Source: Spirochaetota bacterium (GTDB lineage: Bacteria > Spirochaetota > UBA4802 > JAFGDQ01). Taken from it: a stretch of 64,000 nt of DNA. The position numbers were made by a program, and so were the translations under genes. How positions within the stretch are numbered: the stretch's first letter is position 1; each line of letters begins with the position of its first letter. Below are positions 33,910-42,256 of the stretch, piece by piece. The notes under the pieces are model-generated. The model did not search any database. It had not been told where the DNA came from and saw nothing but the letters and a program-made list of their open reading frames with translations. The DNA lies in contig JAFGDQ010000099.1 of assembly GCA_016932015.1 (NCBI GenBank), forward strand, positions 1 to 64,000, read 5' to 3'.

Positions 33910-35322
33910 ATGTTCATGATAGAATTTCTGTTCTTTACACCTGTAGTGCTTTGTATTCTTGTATTTATTTTCAGATCTAAAGCTTTAAACATTACGGTAA
34001 CGCTGCTGTATGCGGTTATATTTGCTGCTGCTGCGGTATTCCTGTACTTTTATCCCGGATCTTTTACAGCGTATTTCCGCACCGACAACCTTAACATATA
34101 TTTTCTTCTCATACTTGCAGTTTTATTTCTCTGCACAGCAGTGTATAATATCGGTTTTATGATGCATGACAAAGAGGACAGGCTTCACCAGGCATTATAT
34201 ACAATTTATCTTTTGATGTTTACCTGCTCAATGGCAGGGGTAATACTTGCTACACATCTTGCGATGCTGTGGGTTTTCGTGGAAGCAACCACACTCTCAA
34301 GCGCTTTCCTTATCTATTATTACAGAACCGGAACAACAATTGAAGCAGCGTGGAAGTACCTGTTTATATGCTCAATAGGAATTGCTTTAGCGTTCATCGG
34401 AATTACACTGCTGTCCATGGGGCTTGGAAAAGTAAATTCATTTTTTTTCAGCGACCTTGCGGCTAACGCGAAAATTATAGATGCTTTCTGGCTTAAGCTG
34501 TCATTTCCGTTTATACTTGTAGGATTCGGCACAAAAGCCGGGCTTGCTCCTGTACACGCATGGCTTCCCGATGCCCATTCCGAATCCCCGTCGCCGATCT
34601 CGGCCTTATTGTCCGGAACTTTGCTCAATACTGCGCTTCTCGGTATAATCAGAATGAATAAAATAATGGAACTGGCGGATATGGGATGGTATGTAAAAAT
34701 CCTTCTTTTTGTAATCGGTTTCCTTTCTCTTCTGGTAGCCGCAGTCTATATAAGGATAGTGAAAAACTATAAGAGATTACTGGCATATTCTTCAATTGAG
34801 AACATGGGAATAATTACGATAGGACTTGCAGCCGGAGGCCCGGGACTTTTTGCGGCAATGCTGCATGTCGCGGCTCATTCATTTACAAAGGGTTCCCTGT
34901 TCCTTACCTCAGGCAATATACTTCACAGGTACGGAACAAAAGATTCCGGACTGGTACGTGGCCTTCTAAAAGGAGATTCAGGAACAGGATGGATATGGAT
35001 ATTCTCTCTTATCGCCATTACCGGGCTGCCTCCATTCCCAATGTTCATTTCCGAATTCTATATTATAAAGGCTTTCTTTCAAAACGGGCAATATTTAGCG
35101 GCTGCAATTTTTTTCCTGCTCCTTACCGTAATAATGGCTGCTATATTTAAAAATATGCTCAGAATGAGCTTTGGCGAAGACAGCGCTCCTGAAGGAGCAG
35201 GAAAATCCGGATTAACTGAATGCATCCCCCAGATAGTTTTATTATTTATTCTTTTAATCACAGGCATTGCTCTTCCGGATTTTATCCGCGTAATAATAGA
35301 AAATGCCGCTGCTGTTCTATAG
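33910..35322 (+). CDS. hyfF: Hydrogenase-4 subunit F / NuoM-like antiporter-like subunit
   Basis: The 470-residue polytopic protein is the second antiporter-like subunit, with GFGTKAGLAPVHAWLPDAHS near residue 210, SALLSGTLLNTALLGI, RLLAYSSIENMGI and AMLHVAAHSFTKGSLFL, the charged/histidine residues thought to carry protons through the membrane. About 14 membrane segments. A second in-frame ATG lies two codons downstream. It is followed by the large subunit gene 23 bases later. Confidence 0.92.
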   Translation: MFMIEFLFFTPVVLCILVFIFRSKALNITVTLLYAVIFAAAAVFLYFYPGSFTAYFRTDNLNIYFLLILAVLFLCTAVYNIGFMMHDKEDRLHQALYTIYLLMFTCSMAGVILATHLAMLWVFVEATTLSSAFLIYYYRTGTTIEAAWKYLFICSIGIALAFIGITLLSMGLGKVNSFFFSDLAANAKIIDAFWLKLSFPFILVGFGTKAGLAPVHAWLPDAHSESPSPISALLSGTLLNTALLGIIRMNKIMELADMGWYVKILLFVIGFLSLLVAAVYIRIVKNYKRLLAYSSIENMGIITIGLAAGGPGLFAAMLHVAAHSFTKGSLFLTSGNILHRYGTKDSGLVRGLLKGDSGTGWIWIFSLIAITGLPPFPMFISEFYIIKAFFQNGQYLAAAIFFLLLTVIMAAIFKNMLRMSFGEDSAPEGAGKSGLTECIPQIVLLFILLITGIALPDFIRVIIENAAAVL

Positions 35323-35345
35323 TAATATTTTCAGGGAATTATAAC

Positions 35346-36833
35346 ATGAAATGGTTAACAACAAAAAACAACAAGCCTGTAAATCTGAAAGATATTCCTC
35401 TGTTAGAATTTAAATCTTTTCGCGGCCAGATCATAAAACACGTAAAATCAGGCATGAGGCCGGTATTGTTTTTCGCTGAAAAGCGTGCCGAAACCCATGT
35501 CTTGTTTATTGTACTGGCAGATGACGATAATTCCGGACTGTATATTTCTTCTGGAGATCTTGGTTCAAAAATGCAGTATCAATCAATAAGCATGGAAATT
35601 CCCGGTTTCTGGAATTTTGAAAACGAAATACACGAAGAATCCGGAATTATTCCGGAAGGCCATCCCTGGCCCAGGCCTGTACGTTTTTCTTCAGGGAATA
35701 CAATACAGACCAGAATGGAGCAATATCCTTTTTTCAAAATGCAAGGCGAAGAAGTGCATGAAGTGGCAGTCGGCCCGATACACGCCGGAATCATAGAGCC
35801 GGGTCATTTCCGTTTTATGTGTCAGGGGGAGAATGTCCACCATCTTGAGATACAGCTTGGTTATCAGCACAGGGGTGTTGAAAAACTCATTCTTAAAAAT
35901 AATTTAAAATTCCCTGTACACCTTGCCGAATCAATTGCCGGAGATTCAGTCATCGCGCACTGTACAGCTTATGCCCAGGCAATGGAAGCGCTCGCGGGAG
36001 TTGAAATTTCACGCAGGGCGCAGGCTATCAGGGCAATTGCGCTTGAAATGGAAAGGGCCGGAATTCATATAGGCGACCTGGCTGCAATCGCGAACGATGT
36101 AGCATACCTGCTTGGAAATGCGGTATTCGGAGCAACAAGGACTCTGGTTATCAACTCGCTTCTTACAATTTGCGGAAGCAGATTCGGCCGCGGGTTAATT
36201 CGCGCAGGCGGAGTCGCATTCGATATAACAGATGAGTTAAAAACTGAAATAAAGCAAACCCTGACAAAGGTGCTGGCTGATGTCGAACGCATGGGCAATG
36301 AAATGTTTTCTTCGGCAAGTGTTCTTTCCCGTCTTGAAGAAACAGGTATTGTAAACAAGGAAAAGGCTATGGAGATAGGCCTTGTGGGCCTTCCTGCCAG
36401 AGCTTCAGGAATATCACTGGATGTCAGAAGCGACCATCCTTTTGGAATATACCGGTATTACCCGGTTCACAAAGTTACAATGGACAGCGGTGATGTTTTC
36501 GCGCGCTCCTACCTGCGTTTTGTTGAAATTAAAAAAGCAATTAAATTCATTACTGAACAACTCGATAATCTGCCGGCCGCAGGCAGTCTTATCACTCCCG
36601 TAAAAAAGCTTCAGGAAAATAAATTTGTAGTCTCAATGACCGAAGGCTGGCGCGGAGAGACCGCCCATGCGGTAATAACAGGCCACGCGGGCTCATTAAC
36701 CAAATACAGAATCAAAGATCCGTCTTTTCATAACTGGTTAGGACTGGCCCAGGCTGTCAGGAATAATGGTATTTCTGACTTTCCGCTTTGCAACAAGAGC
36801 TTCAATCTTTCATATTGCGGCCATGATCTATAG
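35346..36833 (+). CDS. hyfG: Hydrogenase-like large subunit (NuoC-NuoD fusion) without [NiFe] ligands
   Basis: The 495-residue peripheral subunit fuses a NuoC-like domain (about 1-125) to a NuoD/HycE-like domain. The first [NiFe] motif, CGIC in active hydrogenases, here reads AESIAGDSV (near residue 195) and the C-terminal PCxxC motif reads KSFNLSYCGHDL, so all four metal-binding cysteines are absent from their places. The protein should therefore not bind a NiFe centre, and the complex belongs to the energy-converting hydrogenase-related (Ehr) group, intermediate between group 4 hydrogenases and complex I. No hyp maturation genes are present. ATG 35346 is used; a longer frame from 35220 only overlaps hyfF. 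The electron acceptor is unknown. Confidence 0.9.
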   Translation: MKWLTTKNNKPVNLKDIPLLEFKSFRGQIIKHVKSGMRPVLFFAEKRAETHVLFIVLADDDNSGLYISSGDLGSKMQYQSISMEIPGFWNFENEIHEESGIIPEGHPWPRPVRFSSGNTIQTRMEQYPFFKMQGEEVHEVAVGPIHAGIIEPGHFRFMCQGENVHHLEIQLGYQHRGVEKLILKNNLKFPVHLAESIAGDSVIAHCTAYAQAMEALAGVEISRRAQAIRAIALEMERAGIHIGDLAAIANDVAYLLGNAVFGATRTLVINSLLTICGSRFGRGLIRAGGVAFDITDELKTEIKQTLTKVLADVERMGNEMFSSASVLSRLEETGIVNKEKAMEIGLVGLPARASGISLDVRSDHPFGIYRYYPVHKVTMDSGDVFARSYLRFVEIKKAIKFITEQLDNLPAAGSLITPVKKLQENKFVVSMTEGWRGETAHAVITGHAGSLTKYRIKDPSFHNWLGLAQAVRNNGISDFPLCNKSFNLSYCGHDL

Positions 36834-36843
36834 GAGTTATTTT

Positions 36844-37599
36844 ATGATAAATGTATTAAAAGTCCGTAAAAGTCAGGGATATCAGGCTATCCCGGATATC
36901 AGGGCCGCAAAAATCCGGAAGCCTTTCAGAGGTTTGCCTGTTATTGGTAAAGAATCATGTAAAAAATGCTCAGGCTGTTTGTCAGTTTGCCCGGCAATGG
37001 CCATTTCCACTGATCCGCTTTCAATTGATATGGGTAAATGTATATTCTGCGGCGATTGCGAAACCGCCTGTCCTGAAAAAGTGATAACATTCACACAATT
37101 TCATAAAATATCAACAGATGACCGCAATAAACTGATTATCAGGAAAGGAACAACCGCGGATTCATTCTATTCTTCAGCTATATCCGTCAGAAAAGAAATA
37201 AACCGGCTGTTCGGAAAATCATTGAAACTAAGGCTGGTTTCCGCAGGAGGATGTAACGGATGCGAATGGGAATTAAACGCAAGCGGAAATGTTAACTTTG
37301 ACATGGGAAGATTCGGTATAGATATTGTCGCTTCTCCGAGGCATGCGGACGGTATTATTATAACCGGGCCTGTTACGAAAAACATGGCAGCGGCACTTGA
37401 TGACGCGTACCATTCAACTCCGGACCCAAAGGTAGTAATACTTGCAGGAAGCTGCGCAATAAGCGCCGGCATATTTCAGGATTCCCTGGAAATTAACCGC
37501 AGTTTCCTGGATAAATATCATATTGACCTTTATATACCGGGATGCCCGGTTCATCCGCTTACAGTTATAAACGGATTACTTGATTTTTTAAGAAAGTAG
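36844..37599 (+). CDS. hyfI: Ferredoxin (HyfH-like) fused to NuoB-like small subunit (HyfI)
   Basis: The 251-residue protein combines two subunits. Residues about 35-90 carry two 4Fe-4S motifs of ferredoxin/NuoI type (CKKCSGCLSVCP and CIFCGDCETACP). The C-terminal half is a NuoB/HyfI small subunit with the four ligands of the proximal cluster in AGGCNGCEWE, LAGSCAISAG and IPGCPVHP. Electrons would pass from the ferredoxin-like part through the proximal cluster to the site in the large subunit. In E. coli hyf and nuo these are separate genes. The start at 36844 is 10 bases after hyfG; a longer frame from 36766 only overlaps that gene. It ends the operon. Confidence 0.88.
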   Translation: MINVLKVRKSQGYQAIPDIRAAKIRKPFRGLPVIGKESCKKCSGCLSVCPAMAISTDPLSIDMGKCIFCGDCETACPEKVITFTQFHKISTDDRNKLIIRKGTTADSFYSSAISVRKEINRLFGKSLKLRLVSAGGCNGCEWELNASGNVNFDMGRFGIDIVASPRHADGIIITGPVTKNMAAALDDAYHSTPDPKVVILAGSCAISAGIFQDSLEINRSFLDKYHIDLYIPGCPVHPLTVINGLLDFLRK

Positions 37600-37710
37600 A
37601 CTGCTTTTTCTCCGATCAATATTCAAAGTAATACGGCCGGATAGCCTGAGTTTTACGGATATTTATTGATTTAAAGGAAAAAAGGACTGTAATTAAAATT
37701 ATACGGGAAA

Positions 37711-37736
37711 GCTTACTAAAATTTCTTTTAGTGAGC
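37711..37736. terminator. Bidirectional hairpin between the Ehr operon and thioesterase
   Basis: GCTTACTAAAA (37711-37721) pairs with TTTTAGTGAGC (37726-37736), with one G-T pair, between two convergent genes. There is no long T-run outside the stem, but the A/T stretch inside it serves both directions. Confidence 0.55.
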
Positions 37737-37741
37737 AGCTG

Positions 37742-38215
37742 TTATTTTCCCTGCAGCATTGTTGCCGGTACCTTAACAGCAACCATTTCACCTTTAGCGC
37801 AAAGGACATCCCCGACTTTTAAATCTGTCTCTATTATAACTTTTTTACCTTTTATTTCCTTGATTACAGATGTTACTTCAAGCGGCCCTTCAATAGGTGT
37901 AGGTTTAAGATAGTCAACATGCAGAGAAGCAGTAACAAACCTGATTTCCGGATCAGATCCGAACTCTCTTCCTTCGGCTTCATAAGCTGCGGCAGCTGCT
38001 GTTGCAGTTCCGTTGCAGTCAATTACACTTGCGATCAGTCCGCCGTATGCGAATCCTGCAAGTGATGTATGATTGCTGTGCGGCTTAAAAGTACAAATTC
38101 CCTCTTTGCCGTTCCAGTAGGTTTTAATCTGAAGGCCGCCTTCGTTAAGCCTTCCGCAGCCGTAACACTGGCTGTAATCGTCAGAATATAAATCCTGTAT
38201 TGCTTTATTTTCCAT
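37742..38215 (-). CDS. PaaI/YigI-type hotdog thioesterase
   Basis: The 157-residue hotdog-fold protein has the family core HTSLAGFAYGGLIASVIDCNG, in which the aspartate (or a nearby residue) polarises water for thioester cleavage, then the strand LHVDYLKPTPIEGPLEVTS. It begins with a CYGCGRLNEGGLQIK motif that is typical of the acyl-CoA thioesterase subfamily often seen near CoA metabolism genes. It follows the acyl-CoA dehydrogenase/CoA-transferase operon by 213 bases and has its own AGGAG ribosome binding site; a hairpin between suggests separate transcription. Likely substrate: medium- or short-chain acyl-CoA (inference). Confidence 0.85.
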   Translation of the reverse strand: MENKAIQDLYSDDYSQCYGCGRLNEGGLQIKTYWNGKEGICTFKPHSNHTSLAGFAYGGLIASVIDCNGTATAAAAAYEAEGREFGSDPEIRFVTASLHVDYLKPTPIEGPLEVTSVIKEIKGKKVIIETDLKVGDVLCAKGEMVAVKVPATMLQGK

Positions 38216-38356
38216 AGTGAACTCCTGAGAGAAACTTCTTAAATTTTAAACAATCTTTAATAAGTTATACTGTAATTTAACGCAGGACTCAAAAATTGAA
38301 TCATAAGGCAAAGATTGCGAGAAGCATTACAACATGTTTTGAGAAGTGCTTTCTGT

Positions 38357-38388
38357 ATATTGACCGCCAGTTAAAGAACGGTCAATAT
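38357..38388. terminator. Hairpin downstream of the CoA-transferase operon
   Basis: Perfect 10-bp arms ATATTGACCG (38357-38366) and CGGTCAATAT (38379-38388). On the minus strand, where it would end the atoA transcript, no T-run follows; on the + strand TTTATATTT follows. Confidence 0.45.
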
Positions 38389-38428
38389 TTATATTTAAAA
38401 AGATGATTAAACGCCTGAATGTAGAAAA

Positions 38429-39088
38429 TTAGGCAGCAACATCAAACGATTTTAAATCCGGACTTACTATCAATGGAGCTTCTGTTAATGACTGAACTTC
38501 TTCAACAGTCGTATCAGCGGCAATTTCTTTCAGCAAAAGTCCTTCAGGAGTAACTTCAATAACTGCTTTTTCAGTAACAATTGTTTTAACTACGTTAATA
38601 GCTGTTACCGGAAGAGTAAGTTCATTAAGAATTTTCGGCGATCCGTTATTCGTGTGCAGAGTGGCAATGATTATTCTTTTCGCACCTGTTGCCAGATCCA
38701 TTGCGCCGCCCATTCCCGGAATCATTTTTCCGGGTACTTTGTGGCTTGCAAGATTTCCGTTTTTGTCAACCTGAAGCGCTCCAAGTACAGCAACGTCGAC
38801 ATGCCCGCCGCGGATAATACCGAAGGATATTGAACTGTCGAAAAAGCACGCGCCGTGTTTTGTGGAAACATGGGATCCGCCGGCATTTACCAGGTCTTTG
38901 TCTACCAGGCTTTTGTCAGGCGCTGCATCTACACCGAGTATTCCGTTCTCGGAATGAATTACAATATCAACATCATCCGGCAGATAATTTGCCACAAGTG
39001 TAGGCAGTCCGATTCCAAGATTTACAACGTCGCCGTCTTTTAACTCTTTTGCAATTCTTTTTGCAATTGTTATTTTTTCATTACTCAT
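38429..39088 (-). CDS. atoA: CoA-transferase subunit B
   Basis: The 219-residue beta subunit of a family I CoA-transferase carries the catalytic glutamate in HSENGILG (near residue 47) and the GIGLPTLVANYLP oxyanion region, followed by GGSHVSTKHGACFFDSS and GGAMDLATGAKR. Family members include acetoacetate (3-oxoacid) and acetate/butyrate CoA-transferases; the sequence alone does not separate them. It overlaps the alpha-subunit gene by eight bases, as is usual. With the acyl-CoA dehydrogenase upstream it suggests short-chain fatty acid or acetoacetate activation. Confidence 0.93.
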   Translation of the reverse strand: MSNEKITIAKRIAKELKDGDVVNLGIGLPTLVANYLPDDVDIVIHSENGILGVDAAPDKSLVDKDLVNAGGSHVSTKHGACFFDSSISFGIIRGGHVDVAVLGALQVDKNGNLASHKVPGKMIPGMGGAMDLATGAKRIIIATLHTNNGSPKILNELTLPVTAINVVKTIVTEKAVIEVTPEGLLLKEIAADTTVEEVQSLTEAPLIVSPDLKSFDVAA

Positions 39089-39743
39089 TTGAATTGCTCC
39101 TTATAATATAATCTACAAAAATTCCCGGTGTTTTTACTTTGTTAGGATCTATGTCACCTTCTTTTACAATTTTTTCAGCTTCAACAATAACCAGATCTGC
39201 AGCAGTGGCCATAACCGGATTAAAATTTTGTGTTGTTTTATTATAAAAAATATTACCAAATGTATCAACAATAGTACCGCGAAGAATTGCGATATCAGCC
39301 CTTAAAGGTAATTCAATTAAGTATTTTCTATTGCCTATTACAATAGTCTGCTTACCTTCAGCAGCCTCAGTTCCAACACCTGTAGGAGTAAGCACACCGC
39401 CAAGTCCTGCCCCGGCTGCCCGTATCATCTCGGCAAGACTTCCCTGCGGAACAAGCTGCACATCAAGACTCCCTTCCATCATCTGCTTGCCTGTTTCCGG
39501 ATTAGTTCCAATATGAGAAGTAATTACTTTCTTTACAAGTTTTGCTGCTATAAGTTTTGAGTTTCCGACGCCGGGTATGCTGGTATCGTTTGAGATAATA
39601 GTTAAATCCTTTACCCCTTTCTCAACAATGGCATCAATAATTGAAAGAGGAGATCCAACAGACAAAAATCCGCCGACCATAATGGTAGCTCCGTCTGTTA
39701 TTTTCTCCATTACCTCGTCCAGGGTAACAATCTTGTTTTTCAT
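39081..39743 (-). CDS. atoD: CoA-transferase subunit A
   Basis: The 220-residue alpha subunit shows the CoA-binding GGFLSVGSPLSIIDAIVEKG near the N-terminus, SHIGTNPETGKQM, PQGSLAEMIRAAGAGLGGVL and TPTGVGTEAAEGK, all family landmarks. It forms the heterodimer (or heterotetramer) with the product of the next gene. It lies 24 bases after the acyl-CoA dehydrogenase and belongs to the same transcript. Confidence 0.93.
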   Translation of the reverse strand: MKNKIVTLDEVMEKITDGATIMVGGFLSVGSPLSIIDAIVEKGVKDLTIISNDTSIPGVGNSKLIAAKLVKKVITSHIGTNPETGKQMMEGSLDVQLVPQGSLAEMIRAAGAGLGGVLTPTGVGTEAAEGKQTIVIGNRKYLIELPLRADIAILRGTIVDTFGNIFYNKTTQNFNPVMATAADLVIVEAEKIVKEGDIDPNKVKTPGIFVDYIIRSNSNE

Positions 39744-39767
39744 TCTGAATACCTTTCCTTTAAAAAA

Positions 39768-40919
39768 TTATAGAGATTTTAATACACTGGCAGCTATTAC
39801 CAGTCTCTGAACCTCTGATGTACCTTCATAAATCTCTGTAATTCTTGCGTCGCGGCAGTATCTCTCCAGCGGATATTCCGTTACATATCCGTATCCTCCG
39901 AATATCTGTAAAGCTTTGTGAGTAACGCGATGAGCTGCTTCCGATGCGAACAGTTTTGCCATAGCGCATTGTTTGGAGTATTGCTGTCTGTTACTGTTAT
40001 TCATCATGTCTGCTGCCTGATAAGTGAGTAATCTGGCTGCTTCTATATCTGTAGCCATGTCAGCGATCATCCACTGAATAGCCTGAAATTGCGATAATGA
40101 CTGATTAAACTGTTTTCTTTCTTTTGCGTATGCTACTGCGTCTTCCATTGCAGCCTGTGCTATACCTAAAGCCTGTGCGGCAATACCAACGCGTCCGCCG
40201 TCGAGTGTGTGCATTGCGATTTTAAATCCCTGTCCTTCACTTCCAAGCATGTTCTCTGCCGGAACTTCGCAGTTATCGAAAATTAGTTCTGTTGTTGACG
40301 AAGCACGTATACCCATTTTTTCTTCAACTTTTCCTACTGCAAAGCCGGGTGTACCTTTTTCAATTATGAACATTGTTAAGCCTTTATAGCCCGGCTGGTC
40401 ATTTGATCTTGCCAGAACAACTGCCACATCAGCAACGCCGCCGTTTGTTATAAATGTCTTTGATCCATTGAGTATATATTTCCCGTCTTTAAGTACAGCT
40501 TTTGTTGTTGTACCTTGCGCGTCCGAACCGGCTCCTGCTTCAGTAATGCCAAAACAGCCTATATGTTCTCCTGAACAGAGTTTAGGAAGATATTTCTTCT
40601 TCTGTTCTTCATTTCCAAAATAATAAATTGGTGATAAACAAAGTGAGTTATGAGCGGAAACTGTAACACCTGTGGAAGCGCAGCCTCTTGAAATCTCTTC
40701 AACTGCGATAGCATAGGATATATAATCCATTCCTGCTCCGTTATATTCTTCGGGATAAACAACTCCCATTATTCCTAATTCAGCAAGCTTTTTAATCTCT
40801 TCCATCGGGAATTCATGATCTTTGTCTAATTGTGCTGCTTTCGGTTTTAAATCATTGTCGGCAAATTTTCTGCACATTTCCCGAATCATTTGATGTTCTT
40901 CACTTAAGGTAAACTCCAT
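39768..40919 (-). CDS. Acyl-CoA dehydrogenase (short-chain/butyryl-CoA type)
   Basis: This 383-residue FAD enzyme introduces a trans-2 double bond in acyl-CoA. It has the two Prosite-type signatures GCFGITEAGAGSDA and QIFGGYGYVTEYPLERYCRD, the FAD-contact FITNGG, and the catalytic Glu365 in IYEGTSEVQR at the position used by short- and medium-chain enzymes. No Etf genes adjoin, so the electron carrier is encoded elsewhere. It is the first gene of the operon with atoD and atoA, and a long palindrome lies 120-150 bases upstream. Confidence 0.94.
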   Translation of the reverse strand: MEFTLSEEHQMIREMCRKFADNDLKPKAAQLDKDHEFPMEEIKKLAELGIMGVVYPEEYNGAGMDYISYAIAVEEISRGCASTGVTVSAHNSLCLSPIYYFGNEEQKKKYLPKLCSGEHIGCFGITEAGAGSDAQGTTTKAVLKDGKYILNGSKTFITNGGVADVAVVLARSNDQPGYKGLTMFIIEKGTPGFAVGKVEEKMGIRASSTTELIFDNCEVPAENMLGSEGQGFKIAMHTLDGGRVGIAAQALGIAQAAMEDAVAYAKERKQFNQSLSQFQAIQWMIADMATDIEAARLLTYQAADMMNNSNRQQYSKQCAMAKLFASEAAHRVTHKALQIFGGYGYVTEYPLERYCRDARITEIYEGTSEVQRLVIAASVLKSL

Positions 40920-41040
40920 GGCATATACTCCGTTTTTTAATAATTATTTCTATTATTCATAATATTAGTACTTTTTCCCCTATTGTGAGGACGCCTATAT
41001 TCTGTCAATATTTTTATTTTGAAGAAAACCGGTTTAAGCT

Positions 41041-41069
41041 ATATTGTAACTATAATTTAGATACAATAT
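41041..41069. promoter_or_regulatory. 29-bp palindrome, candidate operator of the acd-ato operon
   Basis: Twelve of fourteen positions are symmetric around 41055 (outer arms ATATTGTA/TACAATAT, inner CTA/TAG). Length and symmetry suit a dimeric or double-dimeric TetR/GntR-type repressor. No regulator gene is adjacent. Confidence 0.5.
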
Positions 41070-41213
41070 CACTTAAAGGCACAAATTTTTATCTAAAAAA
41101 AATAAAAAATTTTTTTATTTATTTTTGAGGATTAATTGATTTTTTTCATGTAAAAATAAGGAAAAATATCTATTATGAGAGGTTTTTATCAGCCGATCCA
41201 TGCATGTCAAAAT

Positions 41214-41240
41214 TAAAAAAATGACTGAATTTACATTCAG
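41214..41240 (-). terminator. Terminator of the SDR-NmrA pair
   Basis: On the minus strand the stem CTGAAT/ATTCAG (41240-41225, four-base loop) is followed after TCA by TTTTTTT (to 41214). It lies about 30 bases after the stop at 41272. Confidence 0.65.
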
Positions 41241-41271
41241 CAGTTAATATATCATATATGAATATTATTGA

Positions 41272-42204
41272 TTATTCTACAGGATGCTTTTTAAGGTACT
41301 GAGCGAGTGTTTCAGCAGGATGTCCGCACAGAAGCTGAACTGTCTTGCTTACTTCAGCTGTTTCTCCTGCAGCAATCTGATAATAATGGGATATCCAGAC
41401 TTCAACTTCATAGTCCGTAAGCCCGCTTCCTGTAAGTTCACGGCGGCGCGCCTCAAATTCCTCCATACGGCTTGATGAACGGGTCTTACGAACCTCTTCA
41501 GGTGTCTGTGCCTGATAACTTATTTTTCTTCCGGTTGCTGCGGATAAATGATCAGCTGTTTCCTGCATTGTAAGTGCCTCAGGGCCGGTTACGTCATATA
41601 TTTTTTTCTCATGCCCGTCAGTTGTAAGTACTTCAGCCGCTACATCCGCAATATCATCTCTCGAAACCCATGATATTCTTCCGTCACCTGCGGGTGCGCG
41701 AATAATATCCGATTTCGCTATATGCTGTGATACCTTGTCCATATAAAGATTAGGCCTCAGAAATGTATAATTAAGTCCGCTCGACTTAATAAATTCTTCT
41801 GTATGAAAATGATCCCGGGATAAAAGAAAAGTGGAGTTTTCTGAAGCATTAAGAAAAGAAAGATACACCACTCTTTCTACGCCTGCAGCTTTAGCTGAAT
41901 TTACGGCGGCTTTATGTTCCTCGACTCTGTCATATTCAGGTACCGGGATATTATTTTCGAATGAATTTATAATAATTCCCATTCTGTCTCTGGCGGAAAC
42001 AAGAAACAATATTTTAATGCCTTCAAGTGCTTTAGTCATTGATGCGGTGTCGCCGTAGGATTTTATAACTGCGGTTTCCGTGTACGGAAGTTCCGGCGCA
42101 TTAACGGCATTACGCACAAGCAGTCTTTGAGCTGTTCCCCTTTTTGAAAGACGTTCAGCTATTCTGGCTCCAAGTTCCCCTGCCGCTCCTGTTACTGCTA
42201 TCAT
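41272..42204 (-). CDS. NmrA-like atypical SDR, NAD(P)H-binding protein
   Basis: The 310-residue protein has a Rossmann fold with the N-terminal glycine motif TGAAGELGARIAERL and later VYLSFLNASENS and LRPNLYMDKVSQ, resembling the NmrA/QOR2 group of atypical short-chain dehydrogenases that act as quinone reductases or redox sensors. The upstream frame to 42234 is longer, but the ATG at 42204 has AAGGAT 8 bases before it and puts the dinucleotide motif at the N-terminus as usual. It follows the SDR gene by 52 bases and probably shares its transcript. Substrate unknown. Confidence 0.82.
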   Translation of the reverse strand: MIAVTGAAGELGARIAERLSKRGTAQRLLVRNAVNAPELPYTETAVIKSYGDTASMTKALEGIKILFLVSARDRMGIIINSFENNIPVPEYDRVEEHKAAVNSAKAAGVERVVYLSFLNASENSTFLLSRDHFHTEEFIKSSGLNYTFLRPNLYMDKVSQHIAKSDIIRAPAGDGRISWVSRDDIADVAAEVLTTDGHEKKIYDVTGPEALTMQETADHLSAATGRKISYQAQTPEEVRKTRSSSRMEEFEARRRELTGSGLTDYEVEVWISHYYQIAAGETAEVSKTVQLLCGHPAETLAQYLKKHPVE

Positions 42205-42256
42205 AAAAATATCCTTAAATTGTATTCTCAGCAAATAAATATGAATAACCGGAAAA

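Larger units (their letters stand above)
40920..41271. other. 352-base region upstream of the acyl-CoA dehydrogenase
   Basis: No gene. It holds the palindrome at 41041-41069, a minus-strand TTGACA (41008-41003) without a good -10, an A/T-rich stretch, and at its right end the terminator of the next leftward gene. Confidence 0.4.

Noticed and set aside
35220-35345. Long start of the large-subunit gene
   Set aside because: The extra residues overlap hyfF in another frame and are not hydrogenase-like; ATG 35346 fits the NuoC domain.
30371-37599. A functional hydrogenase-4/formate hydrogenlyase
   Set aside because: The large subunit lacks both CxxC motifs for the [NiFe] centre and there are no hyp or formate dehydrogenase genes next to it.
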